From the NCBI RefSeq assembly GCF_000189275.1, contig NZ_AEVT01000053.1:51828-115827 (forward strand): DNA of 64,000 bases, in the 5' to 3' direction. The notes beneath the pieces are model-generated. The model saw nothing but the letters and a program-made list of their open reading frames with translations. It made no database searches and was not told where the DNA came from. The stretch comes from Vibrio sinaloensis DSM 21326 (GTDB taxonomy: Bacteria; Pseudomonadota; Gammaproteobacteria; Enterobacterales; Vibrionaceae). Positions 24,920 through 34,266 of the stretch are shown one piece after another (the first letter of the stretch is position 1; every line of letters starts with the position of its first letter). A program made the position numbers and the translations under genes.

Positions 24920-26119
24920 TTACAGCTTGTCAGCGATAGTCGCCATAATTTGGCTAGCAATAAGCTGTTTGCTGGCAAGAGTAAGTGATTGCTCACCATC
25001 TTTCCAGTATACGGTGATCGCGTTGTCGTTGCTATTAAAGCCTTGTCCTTCAACCGAGACATCGTTAGCACAAATCATATCCAGATTCTTCTTCGCTAGC
25101 TTAGTGCGAGCGTAATGGGCCACGTCTTGAGTTTCAGCGGCAAAGCCAACCGTAAATGGTCGACTTTGTTCAAGTGCCGCAACCGACGCGATGATGTCTG
25201 GGTTTTTGACCATGGTGACCGTCATCTTATCGCTGTCATCGGTTTTTTTGATTTTTTGTTCTGCAATAGTATCAGGTCGGTAATCGGCAACCGCTGCGCA
25301 GCCAATGAAAACATTGTGTTCGGTCGCTTGCTCCATCGCAGCAGCATGCATACTCAGCGCGCTATCGACATCAATACGTTTAACACCAAATGGGGTAGGT
25401 AGGGAAACAGGGCCTGCAATCAGGGTAACTTGTGCTCCAAGTTGCTGGGCCGCTTGTGCCAAGGCAAAGCCCATTTTTCCTGAGCTGTGGTTCGAAATGT
25501 AACGAACGGGATCTATTGCTTCACGTGTTGGGCCTGCAGTAATAACAACGGACTTACCTTCTAACGGTTTGGCTGTGAAGAATTGTTCACACTGTTCAAC
25601 CAACTGCATCGGTTCTAACATACGTCCTGGACCTACATCACCACAAGCTTGCTCGCCAGCCGCTGGCCCCCAGATATGCATACCACGACGTTTTAAGGTC
25701 GCAATGTTCTCTTGGGTCGCAAGATTTAAGTACATTTGTTGGTTCATGGCAGGAGAAACGGCAACGGGTGCATCAGTTGCCAAAACCAGTGTGGTCAGCA
25801 AATCATTACCCATTCCCGCCGACATACGTGCAATAAGATCGGCAGTGGCTGGTGCCAGAAGTACTAGGTCTGCCCACTTGGCCAGTTCAATGTGACCCAT
25901 TGATGCTTCTGCCGCAGGGTCGAGTAAGCTGTCCGATACCGGGCGGCCTGATACCGCTTGCATGGTCAGCGGAGTGATAAACTCTTTCGCTGCCTTAGTC
26001 ATCACGATTTGTACCTCGGCACCACGTTCAATTAAACGACGTGTCAATTCGGCACATTTGTAGGCCGCGATGCCGCCGCTTATGCCCAGTAGGATCTTTT
26101 TACCCGCTAAAGTTTGCAT
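24920..26119 (-). CDS. coaBC: Bifunctional phosphopantothenoylcysteine decarboxylase/synthase
   Basis: The enzyme makes 4'-phosphopantetheine from 4'-phosphopantothenate and cysteine for coenzyme A synthesis. The ATG complementary to 26117-26119 gives 399 residues beginning [21 protein letters not shown]; an upstream in-frame start adds a tail not found in the family. The N-terminal flavoprotein (CoaC) half shows [10 protein letters not shown] and the substrate Cys region [18 protein letters not shown]. The C-terminal CoaB half shows [26 protein letters not shown] and VKNPDIIA. Together with coaD at 35597 the window holds two genes of the CoA pathway. Confidence 0.96.
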   Translation of the reverse strand: MQTLAGKKILLGISGGIAAYKCAELTRRLIERGAEVQIVMTKAAKEFITPLTMQAVSGRPVSDSLLDPAAEASMGHIELAKWADLVLLAPATADLIARMSAGMGNDLLTTLVLATDAPVAVSPAMNQQMYLNLATQENIATLKRRGMHIWGPAAGEQACGDVGPGRMLEPMQLVEQCEQFFTAKPLEGKSVVITAGPTREAIDPVRYISNHSSGKMGFALAQAAQQLGAQVTLIAGPVSLPTPFGVKRIDVDSALSMHAAAMEQATEHNVFIGCAAVADYRPDTIAEQKIKKTDDSDKMTVTMVKNPDIIASVAALEQSRPFTVGFAAETQDVAHYARTKLAKKNLDMICANDVSVEGQGFNSNDNAITVYWKDGEQSLTLASKQLIASQIMATIADKL

Positions 26120-26342
26120 GAGGATCTCCCTAAATATTACTGCGCGTAAGATAACACGCCTCATGTTTGTGTGCCTAATTGGTCAAATTTAATGCAGTGA
26201 GGTGGCTGTCACTCACTCTACAACTTGGTTAGAAGTGACCTTGGCAAGGAAGTTTATATTGCCTCGCATTTCGTATTATTGATCAGGATCTGCTGCTTGT
26301 TATCCATCACTTTGGGCATATTTGTTCGTTTAAGTAGAGAAT

Positions 26343-27011
26343 ATGCCTTCAATACCTTCGGAATCCATGCCTCGAGAGAAGCTCATCTCGCACGGGCCGC
26401 AAGCTTTAACAGACGCAGAGTTGTTAGCCATCTTCTTACGTACTGGCACTCGCGGAATGAATGTGCTTGAACTGTCAGACTTTCTGCTCAAAGAGTTTGG
26501 TTCGTTACGTCGTTTATTCGGTGCAAGCCAAATAAATTTTTGTCAGTACAAAGGTCTTGGGGTTGCCAAATATGTCCAACTGCAAGCGGTTTTAGAGCTC
26601 ACTCAGCGTTATTTGTCTGAAACTTTGCAGCGTGGGGATGCATTGACCAGCCCGCAGCAAACCAAACTTTACCTCTCTGGTGTACTACGAGATAAACAGC
26701 GTGAAGAGTTCTATGTCCTTTATTTAGACAATCAGCATCGAGTGATATCGGGAGAGTCATTGTTTCAAGGCACGATAGATGCGGCCTCTGTATACCCTAG
26801 AGAGGTCGTTAAGCGCTCATTAGAGCATAATGCAGCGGCGGTGATTATTGCACACAATCACCCTTCAGGCGTTGCTGAGCCTAGTCAGAGTGACCGTCGA
26901 ATCACCCGTCGTATCAGTGATGCACTGGCGTTGGTGGACATACGTATTTTGGACCACTTTGTGGTCGGAGATGGTGAGATTGTTTCTTTCGCAGAACGTG
27001 GCTGGATTTAA
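26343..27011 (+). CDS. radC: RadC family JAB-domain protein
   Basis: The 222-residue protein has an N-terminal helix-hairpin-helix part ([25 protein letters not shown]) and a C-terminal MPN/JAMM metalloprotease-like domain with the metal-binding signature HNHPSG followed by the Asp in SQSDRR. It closely resembles the V. cholerae protein. The historic DNA-repair role of RadC is not supported by later work, so the function remains unclear. It is divergent from coaBC and lies just upstream of the rpmB promoter. Confidence 0.95.
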   Translation: MPSIPSESMPREKLISHGPQALTDAELLAIFLRTGTRGMNVLELSDFLLKEFGSLRRLFGASQINFCQYKGLGVAKYVQLQAVLELTQRYLSETLQRGDALTSPQQTKLYLSGVLRDKQREEFYVLYLDNQHRVISGESLFQGTIDAASVYPREVVKRSLEHNAAAVIIAHNHPSGVAEPSQSDRRITRRISDALALVDIRILDHFVVGDGEIVSFAERGWI

Positions 27012-27024
27012 ATCACATTTTTAG

Positions 27025-27052
27025 TTGTGAGTTCGCTGATTTCTGCTACAAT
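27025..27052 (+). promoter_or_regulatory. Weak upstream promoter candidate for rpmBG
   Basis: TTGTGA and TACAAT are separated by 16 bases, 236 bases before rpmB. It may be a secondary promoter or drive a short leader; the evidence is only the two hexamers. Confidence 0.3.
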
Positions 27053-27131
27053 CGCCCGACATTTTTTAGCACATAAATCAGCTCTGCCTAAAAAAGATCA
27101 CGAAAACCTGTAAAAAGGATCTGTTCGGGTC

Positions 27132-27160
27132 TTGAGCAATGCTACTCAAGTTAGTATAAT
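27132..27160 (+). promoter_or_regulatory. Sigma-70 promoter of rpmB-rpmG
   Basis: TTGAGC and a perfect TATAAT are 17 bases apart. The bases right after the -10 box are GCGCGAC, a GC-rich discriminator typical of stringently controlled ribosomal promoters. A leader of about 120 bases precedes rpmB. Confidence 0.75.
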
Positions 27161-27288
27161 GCGCGACCTTTGATAGCCTTGTATGGGTTTCCATAGCGGT
27201 ATAAGACCTCGAAATTCTTCTTTGAGAACTAGAGAGGTTCGGCCACCAAGGTTGATATCGAGCTGAAACGATTTTGGAGAAGACATTC

Positions 27289-27525
27289 ATGTCACGAGTA
27301 TGCCAAGTAACTGGTAAGCGTCCAGTAACGGGTAACAACCGTTCACACGCACGCAATGCTACTAAGCGTCGTTTTCTGCCGAACCTACAAACTCATCGTT
27401 TCTGGGTAGAGAGCGAAAAACGTTTTGTTAAACTACGTCTATCTGCTAAAGGTATGCGTATCATCGACAAGAAGGGCATCGATGCTGTTCTTGCTGACAT
27501 TCGCGCAAACGGCGAAAACGTTTAA
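27289..27525 (+). CDS. rpmB: 50S ribosomal protein L28
   Basis: The 78-residue product starts [20 protein letters not shown], the conserved L28 N-terminus, and continues [20 protein letters not shown]. The ATG at 27289 is served by TGGAGAAG; an upstream TTG in frame is not used by the family. It is the first gene of a two-gene operon with rpmG, 14 bases downstream. Confidence 0.98.
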   Translation: MSRVCQVTGKRPVTGNNRSHARNATKRRFLPNLQTHRFWVESEKRFVKLRLSAKGMRIIDKKGIDAVLADIRANGENV

Positions 27526-27539
27526 GAGGAATATAGGCA

Positions 27540-27710
27540 ATGGCAAAGAAAGGCGTTCGTGAGAAAATCCGTCTAGTATCTTCTGCAGGTACAGGCCACT
27601 TCTACACAACTGATAAGAACAAGCGTAACATGCCAGGCAAATTTGAGATCAAAAAGTTTGATCCAGTAGTTCGCCAGCACGTTATGTACAAAGAAGCTAA
27701 AATCAAGTAA
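27540..27710 (+). CDS. rpmG: 50S ribosomal protein L33
   Basis: The 56-residue product ([20 protein letters not shown] to KEAKIK) matches L33 over its whole length. The zinc-binding Cys pairs of some L33 versions are absent, so this is the C-minus form, as in E. coli. AAGAGGA lies 11 bases before the ATG. It is the last gene of the rpmBG operon. Confidence 0.98.
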
Positions 27711-27749
27711 TTGATTCTTCTTTGAACTTCCTTCGGGAAGCGTGAATTG

Positions 27750-27785
27750 AAACCCAATCATAGCAATATGATTGGGTTTTTTATT
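27750..27785 (+). terminator. Terminator of rpmB-rpmG
   Basis: AAACCCAATCAT and ATGATTGGGTTT pair perfectly around AGCAAT and are followed by six T. Confidence 0.95.
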
Positions 27786-27902
27786 ACCTGAGAATGAACA
27801 ACAGGCCGAACTCGGTCTCTTTTAGGCCACTCTCGCACTTCTCGCCTCTTACGCTCTTTTCTGCTACTTTTGAGTCAGTTAACGGCAGAGAACCTAGACA
27901 TT

Positions 27903-28388
27903 ATGCGAGTTTCCCCTTCCCGGCGTCGGCGCTGGAATAATATTCTTATCCTGGGCATCATCGCCTTTATTGGTCTGCTTAACTTACCTACTTTAATTAA
28001 GACTTATTTGATTGAAGAGCCGGTTGTTGAAAGTACGCACCCTTACCTGCTCAATCCATCTGCGAATCTGAGCGCATTGCACTTTTCGACTTGGTCACTG
28101 GAATTACACCAAGGTCAATGGCAGAGCTCTGTTAGCAGTGCGATTCCAGAAGCGGAACTAGCCAGTCGGTGGCAAAGCTTGGTTGGGACTGAAATCAGTC
28201 AGGCTAACTTTGACAGTTTAGAGCCGCAACTTAGCGCTCCCCAGTCTATTGAGGTTTGGTATCTCGATCAGGAAGAACCGCAAAGGATCACCTATTATCA
28301 AACACCGCAATTCTGGTTGCTCAAGAACTGGCAAGACAAGTGGATAGCTATTTCTGTCGATACTCGCTACCTTATGCCTGAGCTGTAA
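27903..28388 (+). CDS. Conserved single-pass membrane protein upstream of mutM
   Basis: From the ATG at 27903 the product has 161 residues: an arginine-rich N-terminus (SPSRRRRW), one membrane helix (NILILGIIAFIGLLNLP) and a soluble domain rich in Trp, Gln and Ser, expected in the periplasm by the positive-inside rule. A TTG 11 codons earlier is an alternative start; neither has a strong ribosome site. It ends 20 bases before mutM, the place of an uncharacterised gene in other Vibrio. I know no function; cotranscription with mutM is likely. Confidence 0.65.
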   Translation: MRVSPSRRRRWNNILILGIIAFIGLLNLPTLIKTYLIEEPVVESTHPYLLNPSANLSALHFSTWSLELHQGQWQSSVSSAIPEAELASRWQSLVGTEISQANFDSLEPQLSAPQSIEVWYLDQEEPQRITYYQTPQFWLLKNWQDKWIAISVDTRYLMPEL

Positions 28389-28408
28389 ACGAATGATTAA
28401 GGAATAGC

Positions 28409-29218
28409 ATGCCTGAGTTACCTGAAGTTGAAGTGAGTCGGATGGGGATTTCTCCGCATTTGATCGGCGAGAAGATTGCTAAGCTCACGTTTCGTACACC
28501 TAAGTTACGTTGGGATATCCCGGTAGAACTGAAAAAGCTGGAAGGGCAGGTTGTGCGTAATATCACTCGGCGCGCTAAGTACTTGCTGATTGAAACGGAT
28601 GCGGGATCGGCGATTGTGCACTTAGGTATGTCCGGGTCATTGCGTGTTCTCGACGCGGAAATTGCACCAGGTAAGCACGATCATGTGGATCTCAAACTCG
28701 CTAATGGCAAGGTGCTGCGTTACAACGACCCGCGCCGCTTTGGGGCATGGCTTTGGAGTGAAGATGGGCATCATTCAGTGCTCGAAAATGCTGGGCCTGA
28801 GCCACTAACCGATGAGTTTAATGCTGAGTATATTGCGGCTAAGGCCATCAATAAAAAGGTCGCGGTTAAACAGTTCATTATGGATAACAAAGTTGTCGTT
28901 GGGGTAGGGAACATTTATGCCAATGAGTCACTGTTTAGCGCAGGTATTCATCCAACTAAAGCGGCAGGGCAATTAACTGAGCGACAGTGGCAATTGTTAG
29001 TCGTTGAGATCAAGCAAGTGTTGGATACTGCCATTAAACAAGGTGGCACCACGCTAAAAGATTTCGCTCAGGCAGATGGTAAGCCGGGCTATTTTGCACA
29101 AGAGCTGCAAGTATATGGAAAGAAAGGGGAACCTTGTCCTCAATGTGCTGGTCCTATAGAAGAGTTAAAAATCGGTCAGCGCAATACCTTCTTTTGCAAT
29201 CAATGCCAGAAAAAATAG
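28409..29218 (+). CDS. mutM: Formamidopyrimidine-DNA glycosylase
   Basis: Base-excision repair glycosylase/AP lyase for 8-oxoguanine and formamidopyrimidines. The 269-residue product starts [13 protein letters not shown], giving the catalytic N-terminal Pro and Glu. The conserved Lys lies in [18 protein letters not shown] sequence, the helix-two-turn-helix segment contains [13 protein letters not shown], and the zinc finger CPQC...CNQC ends the protein. No truncation. Confidence 0.97.
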   Translation: MPELPEVEVSRMGISPHLIGEKIAKLTFRTPKLRWDIPVELKKLEGQVVRNITRRAKYLLIETDAGSAIVHLGMSGSLRVLDAEIAPGKHDHVDLKLANGKVLRYNDPRRFGAWLWSEDGHHSVLENAGPEPLTDEFNAEYIAAKAINKKVAVKQFIMDNKVVVGVGNIYANESLFSAGIHPTKAAGQLTERQWQLLVVEIKQVLDTAIKQGGTTLKDFAQADGKPGYFAQELQVYGKKGEPCPQCAGPIEELKIGQRNTFFCNQCQKK

Positions 29219-29248
29219 CATTAATAACGGTTGTCTTTGGTTACGTTT

Positions 29249-29278
29249 TTGACTCTATTCAGCATCGGTTCATATACT
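29249..29278 (+). promoter_or_regulatory. Candidate promoter of the gtr-like operon
   Basis: TTGACT and TATACT are spaced by 18 bases, about 120 bases upstream of the glycosyltransferase gene, in the gap after mutM. Confidence 0.5.
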
Positions 29279-29396
29279 TTCGCCTACCCTACGCTGGAGC
29301 TATTAGTGTAGAATATAGCCCCTTTTCGTGGTAAGTCGTGTCTATCGGAATAATACGACTTATCTAACATGAAATTCGTACATTAAGGTACTTTCC

Positions 29397-30428
29397 ATGA
29401 CAGAGCTTTCATCGGCGGTAACTTGCCCACATTGTGCACCATCTATAGAGAGTGAATCTGAGATTCTGCTGTCTGTTTTGGTTCCTTATTATAATGAAGA
29501 GGAAGTGCTTCCCGCTTTTCATGAAAGACTAATGCCAGTATTGGACAGCATCGATGGCTTGTGTGAAGTGATCTACATTGATGATGGTAGTCGCGACAAT
29601 AGCCAAAGTATTGTGGCTGGTTTTGAAAGCGAACACAGCAACATCGTTAGCCTCAACTTAAGCCGAAACTTCGGTAAAGAAGCGGCAATGAGCGCCGGTT
29701 TGGAGTATAGCCGTGGCCAAGTTGTGACCATTCTTGATGCTGACTTACAAGATCCACCTGAGTTACTGCCTGAAATGCTTGAGAAGTGGCGTGAGGGTTT
29801 TGACGTTGTCAATATGCAGCGTAAAGAACGTCATGGTGAGACCTGGATGAAGCAGAAGTCTGCGGCGTGGTTCTACCGTGTGATGAATTCTGTGTCTCAA
29901 ATGGATGTGCCTGAAAATGTGGGTGATTTTCGTCTATTGAGCCGCCGCGTTGTAGAGCATATTAATCAATTGCCAGAACGAAACCGCTACATGAAAGGCT
30001 TATTCTCTTGGCCTGGCTTTACCACCACGACATTGCAATTTGAGCGCGATCCTCGCCTAGTCGGTGAGACGAAGTGGAACTACCTAAAGCTGATTGGCTT
30101 AGCGATCGATGGCATCTCCTCTTTCTCTATCCGACCTTTGCGCTTAGCGACGTTGCTGGGTGCGGTTATGGCTGCCTTTGCTTTCCTATACGGTTTTATC
30201 ATCATCTGCAAAACTATCTTCCTAGGCGAACCAGTAGTGGGTTACCCATCGATCATGGTAGTGCAACTAGGCTTAGGTGGTATTCAACTGCTGTGTATTG
30301 GCTTAATGGGCGAGTACATCGGGCGAATTTTTATTGAGACTAAACGTCGACCTCTCTTCATTGTTCAGTCGAACATTGAAAAGCAAGCGAAAGCATCACT
30401 GCAAGAAAATCAAACTGAGGATAAATAA
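29397..30428 (+). CDS. GtrB/ArnC-like family 2 glycosyltransferase
   Basis: A 343-residue membrane protein that likely moves a sugar from a nucleotide donor to undecaprenyl phosphate on the cytoplasmic face. The GT2 domain (residues about 25-240) has VLVPYYNEEEVLP, YIDDGSRDNS, LNLSRNFGKEAAM and the ILDADLQDPPEL signature of the polyprenyl-phosphate group. Two C-terminal helices follow (250-275, 285-310) with GEYIGRI. An unusual short N-terminus carries CPHC. It heads a three-gene set with a GT-C transferase and a GtrA-type flippase, the layout of a Gtr system that decorates surface glycans in the periplasm. The sugar is not predictable. Confidence 0.9.
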   Translation: MTELSSAVTCPHCAPSIESESEILLSVLVPYYNEEEVLPAFHERLMPVLDSIDGLCEVIYIDDGSRDNSQSIVAGFESEHSNIVSLNLSRNFGKEAAMSAGLEYSRGQVVTILDADLQDPPELLPEMLEKWREGFDVVNMQRKERHGETWMKQKSAAWFYRVMNSVSQMDVPENVGDFRLLSRRVVEHINQLPERNRYMKGLFSWPGFTTTTLQFERDPRLVGETKWNYLKLIGLAIDGISSFSIRPLRLATLLGAVMAAFAFLYGFIIICKTIFLGEPVVGYPSIMVVQLGLGGIQLLCIGLMGEYIGRIFIETKRRPLFIVQSNIEKQAKASLQENQTEDK

Positions 30429-30430
30429 CA

Positions 30431-31864
30431 GTGAACATTAAGATCACAGCTAAACACTTATGGGGTGTATTGGCTGTCGCATTATTATTACGTCTGATTT
30501 CGTTAGGCCTTTATCCTTTAATGGATACGACAGAGGCTCGCTATGGCGAAATGGCCCGCCTTATGGTGGAAACCGGCAACTGGCTGACTCCTCAATTTGA
30601 CTATGGTGTTCCGTTCTGGGGCAAGCCACCACTGTTTACTTGGATGAGTGCAACGGGCGTTGAGCTGTTTGGCTTAAGTGAATTCTCTTTACGTGCACCT
30701 CATTGGTTAGCGGGTGTCTTGGTTATTGCTCTGGTTGGTTATGTCGCTAAGCGCGAAGGTTTCAACTGGCTGGTCGCGTCTATCGTGCTTGCGACGTGTG
30801 GTATTTTCTCGATTGCCGCGGGCGCGGTGATGACAGACATGGCCCTGACGCTAGGCATGACGATGGCTATGGTCGGCTTTTACTACTGCTGGTTAGAGAA
30901 AGAAAAAGGTGGCATTAAAGATCGTTGGGCCTATTTTGCGTTTGCTGGTCTAGCCATCGGTTTACTGGCTAAAGGTCCAGTGGTGATTGTTATCATGGGT
31001 CTGGCTGTATTTCCTTGGCTGGTTCTACAGCATGGTCTGATTGGTGCGTTTGTTCAGCTTTGGCAGCGTTTCCCAATTGTCAAAGGTGTGCTGTTGATGT
31101 TGGCGATCGCACTACCTTGGTACATTCTCGCTGAACGTGCGACGCCAGGTTTTATTGATTACTTCATTGTCGGTGAACACTTCAAACGTTTTGTGGTCAG
31201 TGGTTGGGAAGGAGATCTGTACGGCAGTGCACACGATGAGCCTCGCGGCATGATCTGGTTGTTCTGGCTACAAAGTGCAGCGCCTTGGTCAATTGCTCTG
31301 CCAATCTTAGCTTGGTTCCGTCGTGATCGTATCAAGGAAACCAATCAGGCGAACAAAGGCTTGTTCTCGTTTGCCATTTTTTGGCTTATCTCACCACTGC
31401 TAATGTTCACTATGTCAGGAAATATTCTTCCTGCTTACGTGTTGCCAGGTATTCCAGCTCTCGGTGTTCTAGCAGCCATTATGGTGATGGAGAAAGATTG
31501 GAAGTGGTTCAGCGTTGTGTCGTTGATCCTACCAGTAGTGCTATTCATTGCTTTGATCTTGCTAAACACTGGCATGGAAAACAATAAGAGTGATCGTGTG
31601 TTCTTTGAATCTCAAACGGAACAACTGGACACTTACTATGCTCGTAGCCGCCCATTCTCAGGCCAATACTACAGCTTAGGTCAGGCGATAAAAGTCACGA
31701 CACCGGCAGAGATTGAAGCGAATGAATTCTACATGATTGGCCGTGAACGCCACATGCAAGGCTTCTTGGAGAGTGACCAATTAGAATGTAACTTACTGCT
31801 TGAGCCTGAAAACTCAAGACGTTCTATGTACCGTTGTTCGAAAGTGACCAATGAAACTCCTTAA
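30431..31864 (+). CDS. ArnT/PMT-like integral membrane glycosyltransferase (GT-C fold)
   Basis: The 477-residue protein has about ten to twelve membrane helices. The first periplasmic loop holds the GT-C acidic motif in MDTTEARYGEMARLM and the following FDYGVPFWGKPPLFTW, as in ArnT and related PMT_2 enzymes. These take a sugar from undecaprenyl phosphate and add it to a lipid or glycan outside the inner membrane. The start is GTG, two bases after the upstream stop. The acceptor is probably lipid A, core or O-antigen, judging from the surrounding lipopolysaccharide genes; substrate unknown. It overlaps the next gene by 14 bases. Confidence 0.87.
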   Translation: MNIKITAKHLWGVLAVALLLRLISLGLYPLMDTTEARYGEMARLMVETGNWLTPQFDYGVPFWGKPPLFTWMSATGVELFGLSEFSLRAPHWLAGVLVIALVGYVAKREGFNWLVASIVLATCGIFSIAAGAVMTDMALTLGMTMAMVGFYYCWLEKEKGGIKDRWAYFAFAGLAIGLLAKGPVVIVIMGLAVFPWLVLQHGLIGAFVQLWQRFPIVKGVLLMLAIALPWYILAERATPGFIDYFIVGEHFKRFVVSGWEGDLYGSAHDEPRGMIWLFWLQSAAPWSIALPILAWFRRDRIKETNQANKGLFSFAIFWLISPLLMFTMSGNILPAYVLPGIPALGVLAAIMVMEKDWKWFSVVSLILPVVLFIALILLNTGMENNKSDRVFFESQTEQLDTYYARSRPFSGQYYSLGQAIKVTTPAEIEANEFYMIGRERHMQGFLESDQLECNLLLEPENSRRSMYRCSKVTNETP

Positions 31865-32240
31865 GTTTGCCTTTGTTGGAGGTATCGGCTTTGTTGTCGA
31901 TACCTCAATTTTTACCCTCTGTCTGCATGCCTTCGAATGGCCTTTGATGACGTCGCGTGTGATTGCTTTTTTCTGCGCGGCTACGTCAACTTGGCTAGGC
32001 AATCGATACCTGACGTTCTCCGCGACTTCTCAACACGGCTCTAAGCGTAAGCAATGGCTTAAGTTTATGACCTCTGCATGCATTTCCGCGATCCCGAACT
32101 TTATTACCTTTAAGTTGTCTTTAGAGCTGCTTGGCAGCGAAGGGGGTTGGGCGTATGTCGCCTTAGTTCTGGGTATTTTGGTTGGTATGGTGAGCAACTA
32201 TTTACTGAGCGACAAGTGGGTATTTAAAGCAAAATCTTAG
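31851..32240 (+). CDS. GtrA-like flippase
   Basis: The 129-residue protein has four hydrophobic helices and the GtrA-family N-terminus KFAFVGGIGFVVDTSIF. GtrA proteins turn undecaprenyl-phosphate-linked sugars to the periplasmic side. It is translationally coupled to the GT-C gene. With the upstream GtrB-like enzyme it completes a synthase, flippase and transferase set. Confidence 0.9.
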   Translation: MKLLKFAFVGGIGFVVDTSIFTLCLHAFEWPLMTSRVIAFFCAATSTWLGNRYLTFSATSQHGSKRKQWLKFMTSACISAIPNFITFKLSLELLGSEGGWAYVALVLGILVGMVSNYLLSDKWVFKAKS

Positions 32241-32242
32241 TC

Positions 32243-32264
32243 GAGCCAGCCTACTTGCTGGCTC
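32243..32264 (+). terminator. Hairpin after the gtr-like genes
   Basis: GAGCCAGC and GCTGGCTC are perfect arms around CTACTT, but only TT follows. It may be a weak terminator or an RNA-stability hairpin. Confidence 0.4.
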
Positions 32265-32286
32265 TTATCAACTCAATTGGGACATT

Positions 32287-34266
32287 ATGGTTTCTTTTCA
32301 GCATAACTACCGATCACTCATTCGAATTGTCCTTTGGGTCAACCTAGCGGCAATTGTCTTCTTAGCCTTATCTCGAGGGCTGTTCTTTTCTCTAGCGATT
32401 GAGCCACAGCGATTAGCTGGCTTGAGTGGTGATGTCGGGCGTGCTTTCTGGGTCGGCGCGCGGTTTGATGCCAAGATCGTCTTTATTGGTTTTGCGCCGG
32501 TACTACTTGCAGGTTTGTTGCTTGCCAAAACACGAGCTTTTGCGTGGTGGCAAAAGGCAACGCCTTGGTATTCTGCGCTGATCTTTTTTCTGCTTTGCAG
32601 CTTCTCTATTGGTAACTATTACTATTATGTGACCTACGGTAGCTACATTGATGTTTTCGTGTTTGGTCTGTTTGATGATGACACGAAAGCGGTGCTAGAT
32701 AATGCATGGCAAGATTACCCGATAGTACGCTCATTCCTTGCTTCTGTTTTTGTCGCTGCTTTGGGCTATATCTTTACTAAGTTGTTAGTGCAGCGTTCAA
32801 CGTCATGGCAGTGGTCGCCTCGCCATTGGGCTTTAACGACAGTGTCTGTTGTGTTGACCATTGTAGTGTATGTCATCGTGGCACGTGGCTCGATTGGCAG
32901 TTTGCCACTTAAGCGTTATCACGCCAATGTCTCCCAATACAAACCGCTCAACATCATTACTCCGAATGCGTTTATGGCGTTGAGCTGGGCGAACGGAGAC
33001 TACAAGAAGCAAGCCAAATTCGACCCTATTTCAGAGCAAGCGGTGACTGAGCAAATGGAAAAAATGCTTGGACAACCAACGCCTGAATACCATACTGCTA
33101 AGAATGCTTACCTGGAGAAAAACCCTCCGCATGTTGTGATGGCATTGATGGAAGGCTTAGGGACGAATGTCTTGATTGAAGATGACCCGCAGCGTAACGA
33201 CCTTCTCGGAAGCTTGCGTAAAGCATTCGATGAAGATTTTGTCTTCGAACGTTTCATGGCAGGAACAACCGCAACGATTGATAGTATCGTAATGATGCTG
33301 TTCCATAGTGATGTGCCGACAATCAGCCATTCTGGGGCGCAGAAAGTGGCATTGCCAAGCTCAGCTGTATTGCCTTATAAGCGCGCTGGCTACCAAGTCG
33401 TGTTCATCTATGGTGGTAATAGTATGTGGCGCAACTTGGCGAACTATCTGCCTATTCAAGGCTTTGATGCGGTGTACGATGAGAACAGCATCGAAAGCGC
33501 TTTCCCCGAAGCGAAACAATACGCCGATACTTGGGGAGCTCCCGATGAGTTTACCTTCAAGTTTGCGCGTAAAATTTTGGACGAAGCGGCCAAGCCAACG
33601 CTGATTTACATCATGACCGTGACGAATCACTCTCCTTATCGTCCACCGGGTGATTATCAGCCTAAGGTGACGCATGCGAGTGAACGTTTGAAAGACGTTA
33701 TTGGCAGTATCGCAGGTCAAGAAACGGAAATGCTGGAGGCGTACCAGTACGCGAATGACTCTCTGGGGAATTTTGTTCAAGAAATCAAAGACTCAACGCT
33801 CGGCGAAAAGACCTTGATTGCGGCTTCAGGGGATCACCGTGTACGTTCTATCTCAACGAAGAATCTTGATGAGTTTGCGGTCAGCTATGCAGTGCCGTTC
33901 TATCTGTACGTACCTGATGCCATATTGCAGTATAGTCAGTATACCTATCAACCACAACGTATTGGCTCGCATCGTGATATTTTCCCGACGTTGTACCACT
34001 TCAGTTTATCTGATCAAACTTACATCAGCTTAGGCGGTGAAAATATGTTGTCGGTAGAAGGCGTGAGTAACCGAGGCTACAATCGAACACGAAGTATTAA
34101 TCAGTGGGGTGCATACGAGAATAGTAACCCTAAGCAGTTGTACTCATGGGCAACAGGAGTAATGACTGACACAACGCCAACGGAAAACCCTGAGCCAGAT
34201 TGGGCGAAAGAATATCATAAGCTGCAAAACTACTACTTACGTTCACAAGTTGCAGGAAGTAAGTAA
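32287..34266 (+). CDS. LtaS/OpgB-like membrane phosphotransferase (sulfatase superfamily)
   Basis: The 659-residue protein has five N-terminal membrane helices (residues about 12-230) and a large periplasmic alkaline-phosphatase-superfamily domain (about 270-610). The nucleophile Thr lies in FMAGTTATIDS, with metal ligands in VVMALMEGLGTNV and the late ASGDHRVR and GSHRDIFPTL segments. Such enzymes transfer phosphoglycerol or phosphoethanolamine from phospholipids to surface polymers or periplasmic glucans. The Gram-negative context suggests phosphoethanolamine or phosphoglycerol on lipopolysaccharide core or glucan, but the acceptor is unknown. The downstream YrbL-like gene follows directly without a gap. 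Confidence 0.85.
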   Translation: MVSFQHNYRSLIRIVLWVNLAAIVFLALSRGLFFSLAIEPQRLAGLSGDVGRAFWVGARFDAKIVFIGFAPVLLAGLLLAKTRAFAWWQKATPWYSALIFFLLCSFSIGNYYYYVTYGSYIDVFVFGLFDDDTKAVLDNAWQDYPIVRSFLASVFVAALGYIFTKLLVQRSTSWQWSPRHWALTTVSVVLTIVVYVIVARGSIGSLPLKRYHANVSQYKPLNIITPNAFMALSWANGDYKKQAKFDPISEQAVTEQMEKMLGQPTPEYHTAKNAYLEKNPPHVVMALMEGLGTNVLIEDDPQRNDLLGSLRKAFDEDFVFERFMAGTTATIDSIVMMLFHSDVPTISHSGAQKVALPSSAVLPYKRAGYQVVFIYGGNSMWRNLANYLPIQGFDAVYDENSIESAFPEAKQYADTWGAPDEFTFKFARKILDEAAKPTLIYIMTVTNHSPYRPPGDYQPKVTHASERLKDVIGSIAGQETEMLEAYQYANDSLGNFVQEIKDSTLGEKTLIAASGDHRVRSISTKNLDEFAVSYAVPFYLYVPDAILQYSQYTYQPQRIGSHRDIFPTLYHFSLSDQTYISLGGENMLSVEGVSNRGYNRTRSINQWGAYENSNPKQLYSWATGVMTDTTPTENPEPDWAKEYHKLQNYYLRSQVAGSK

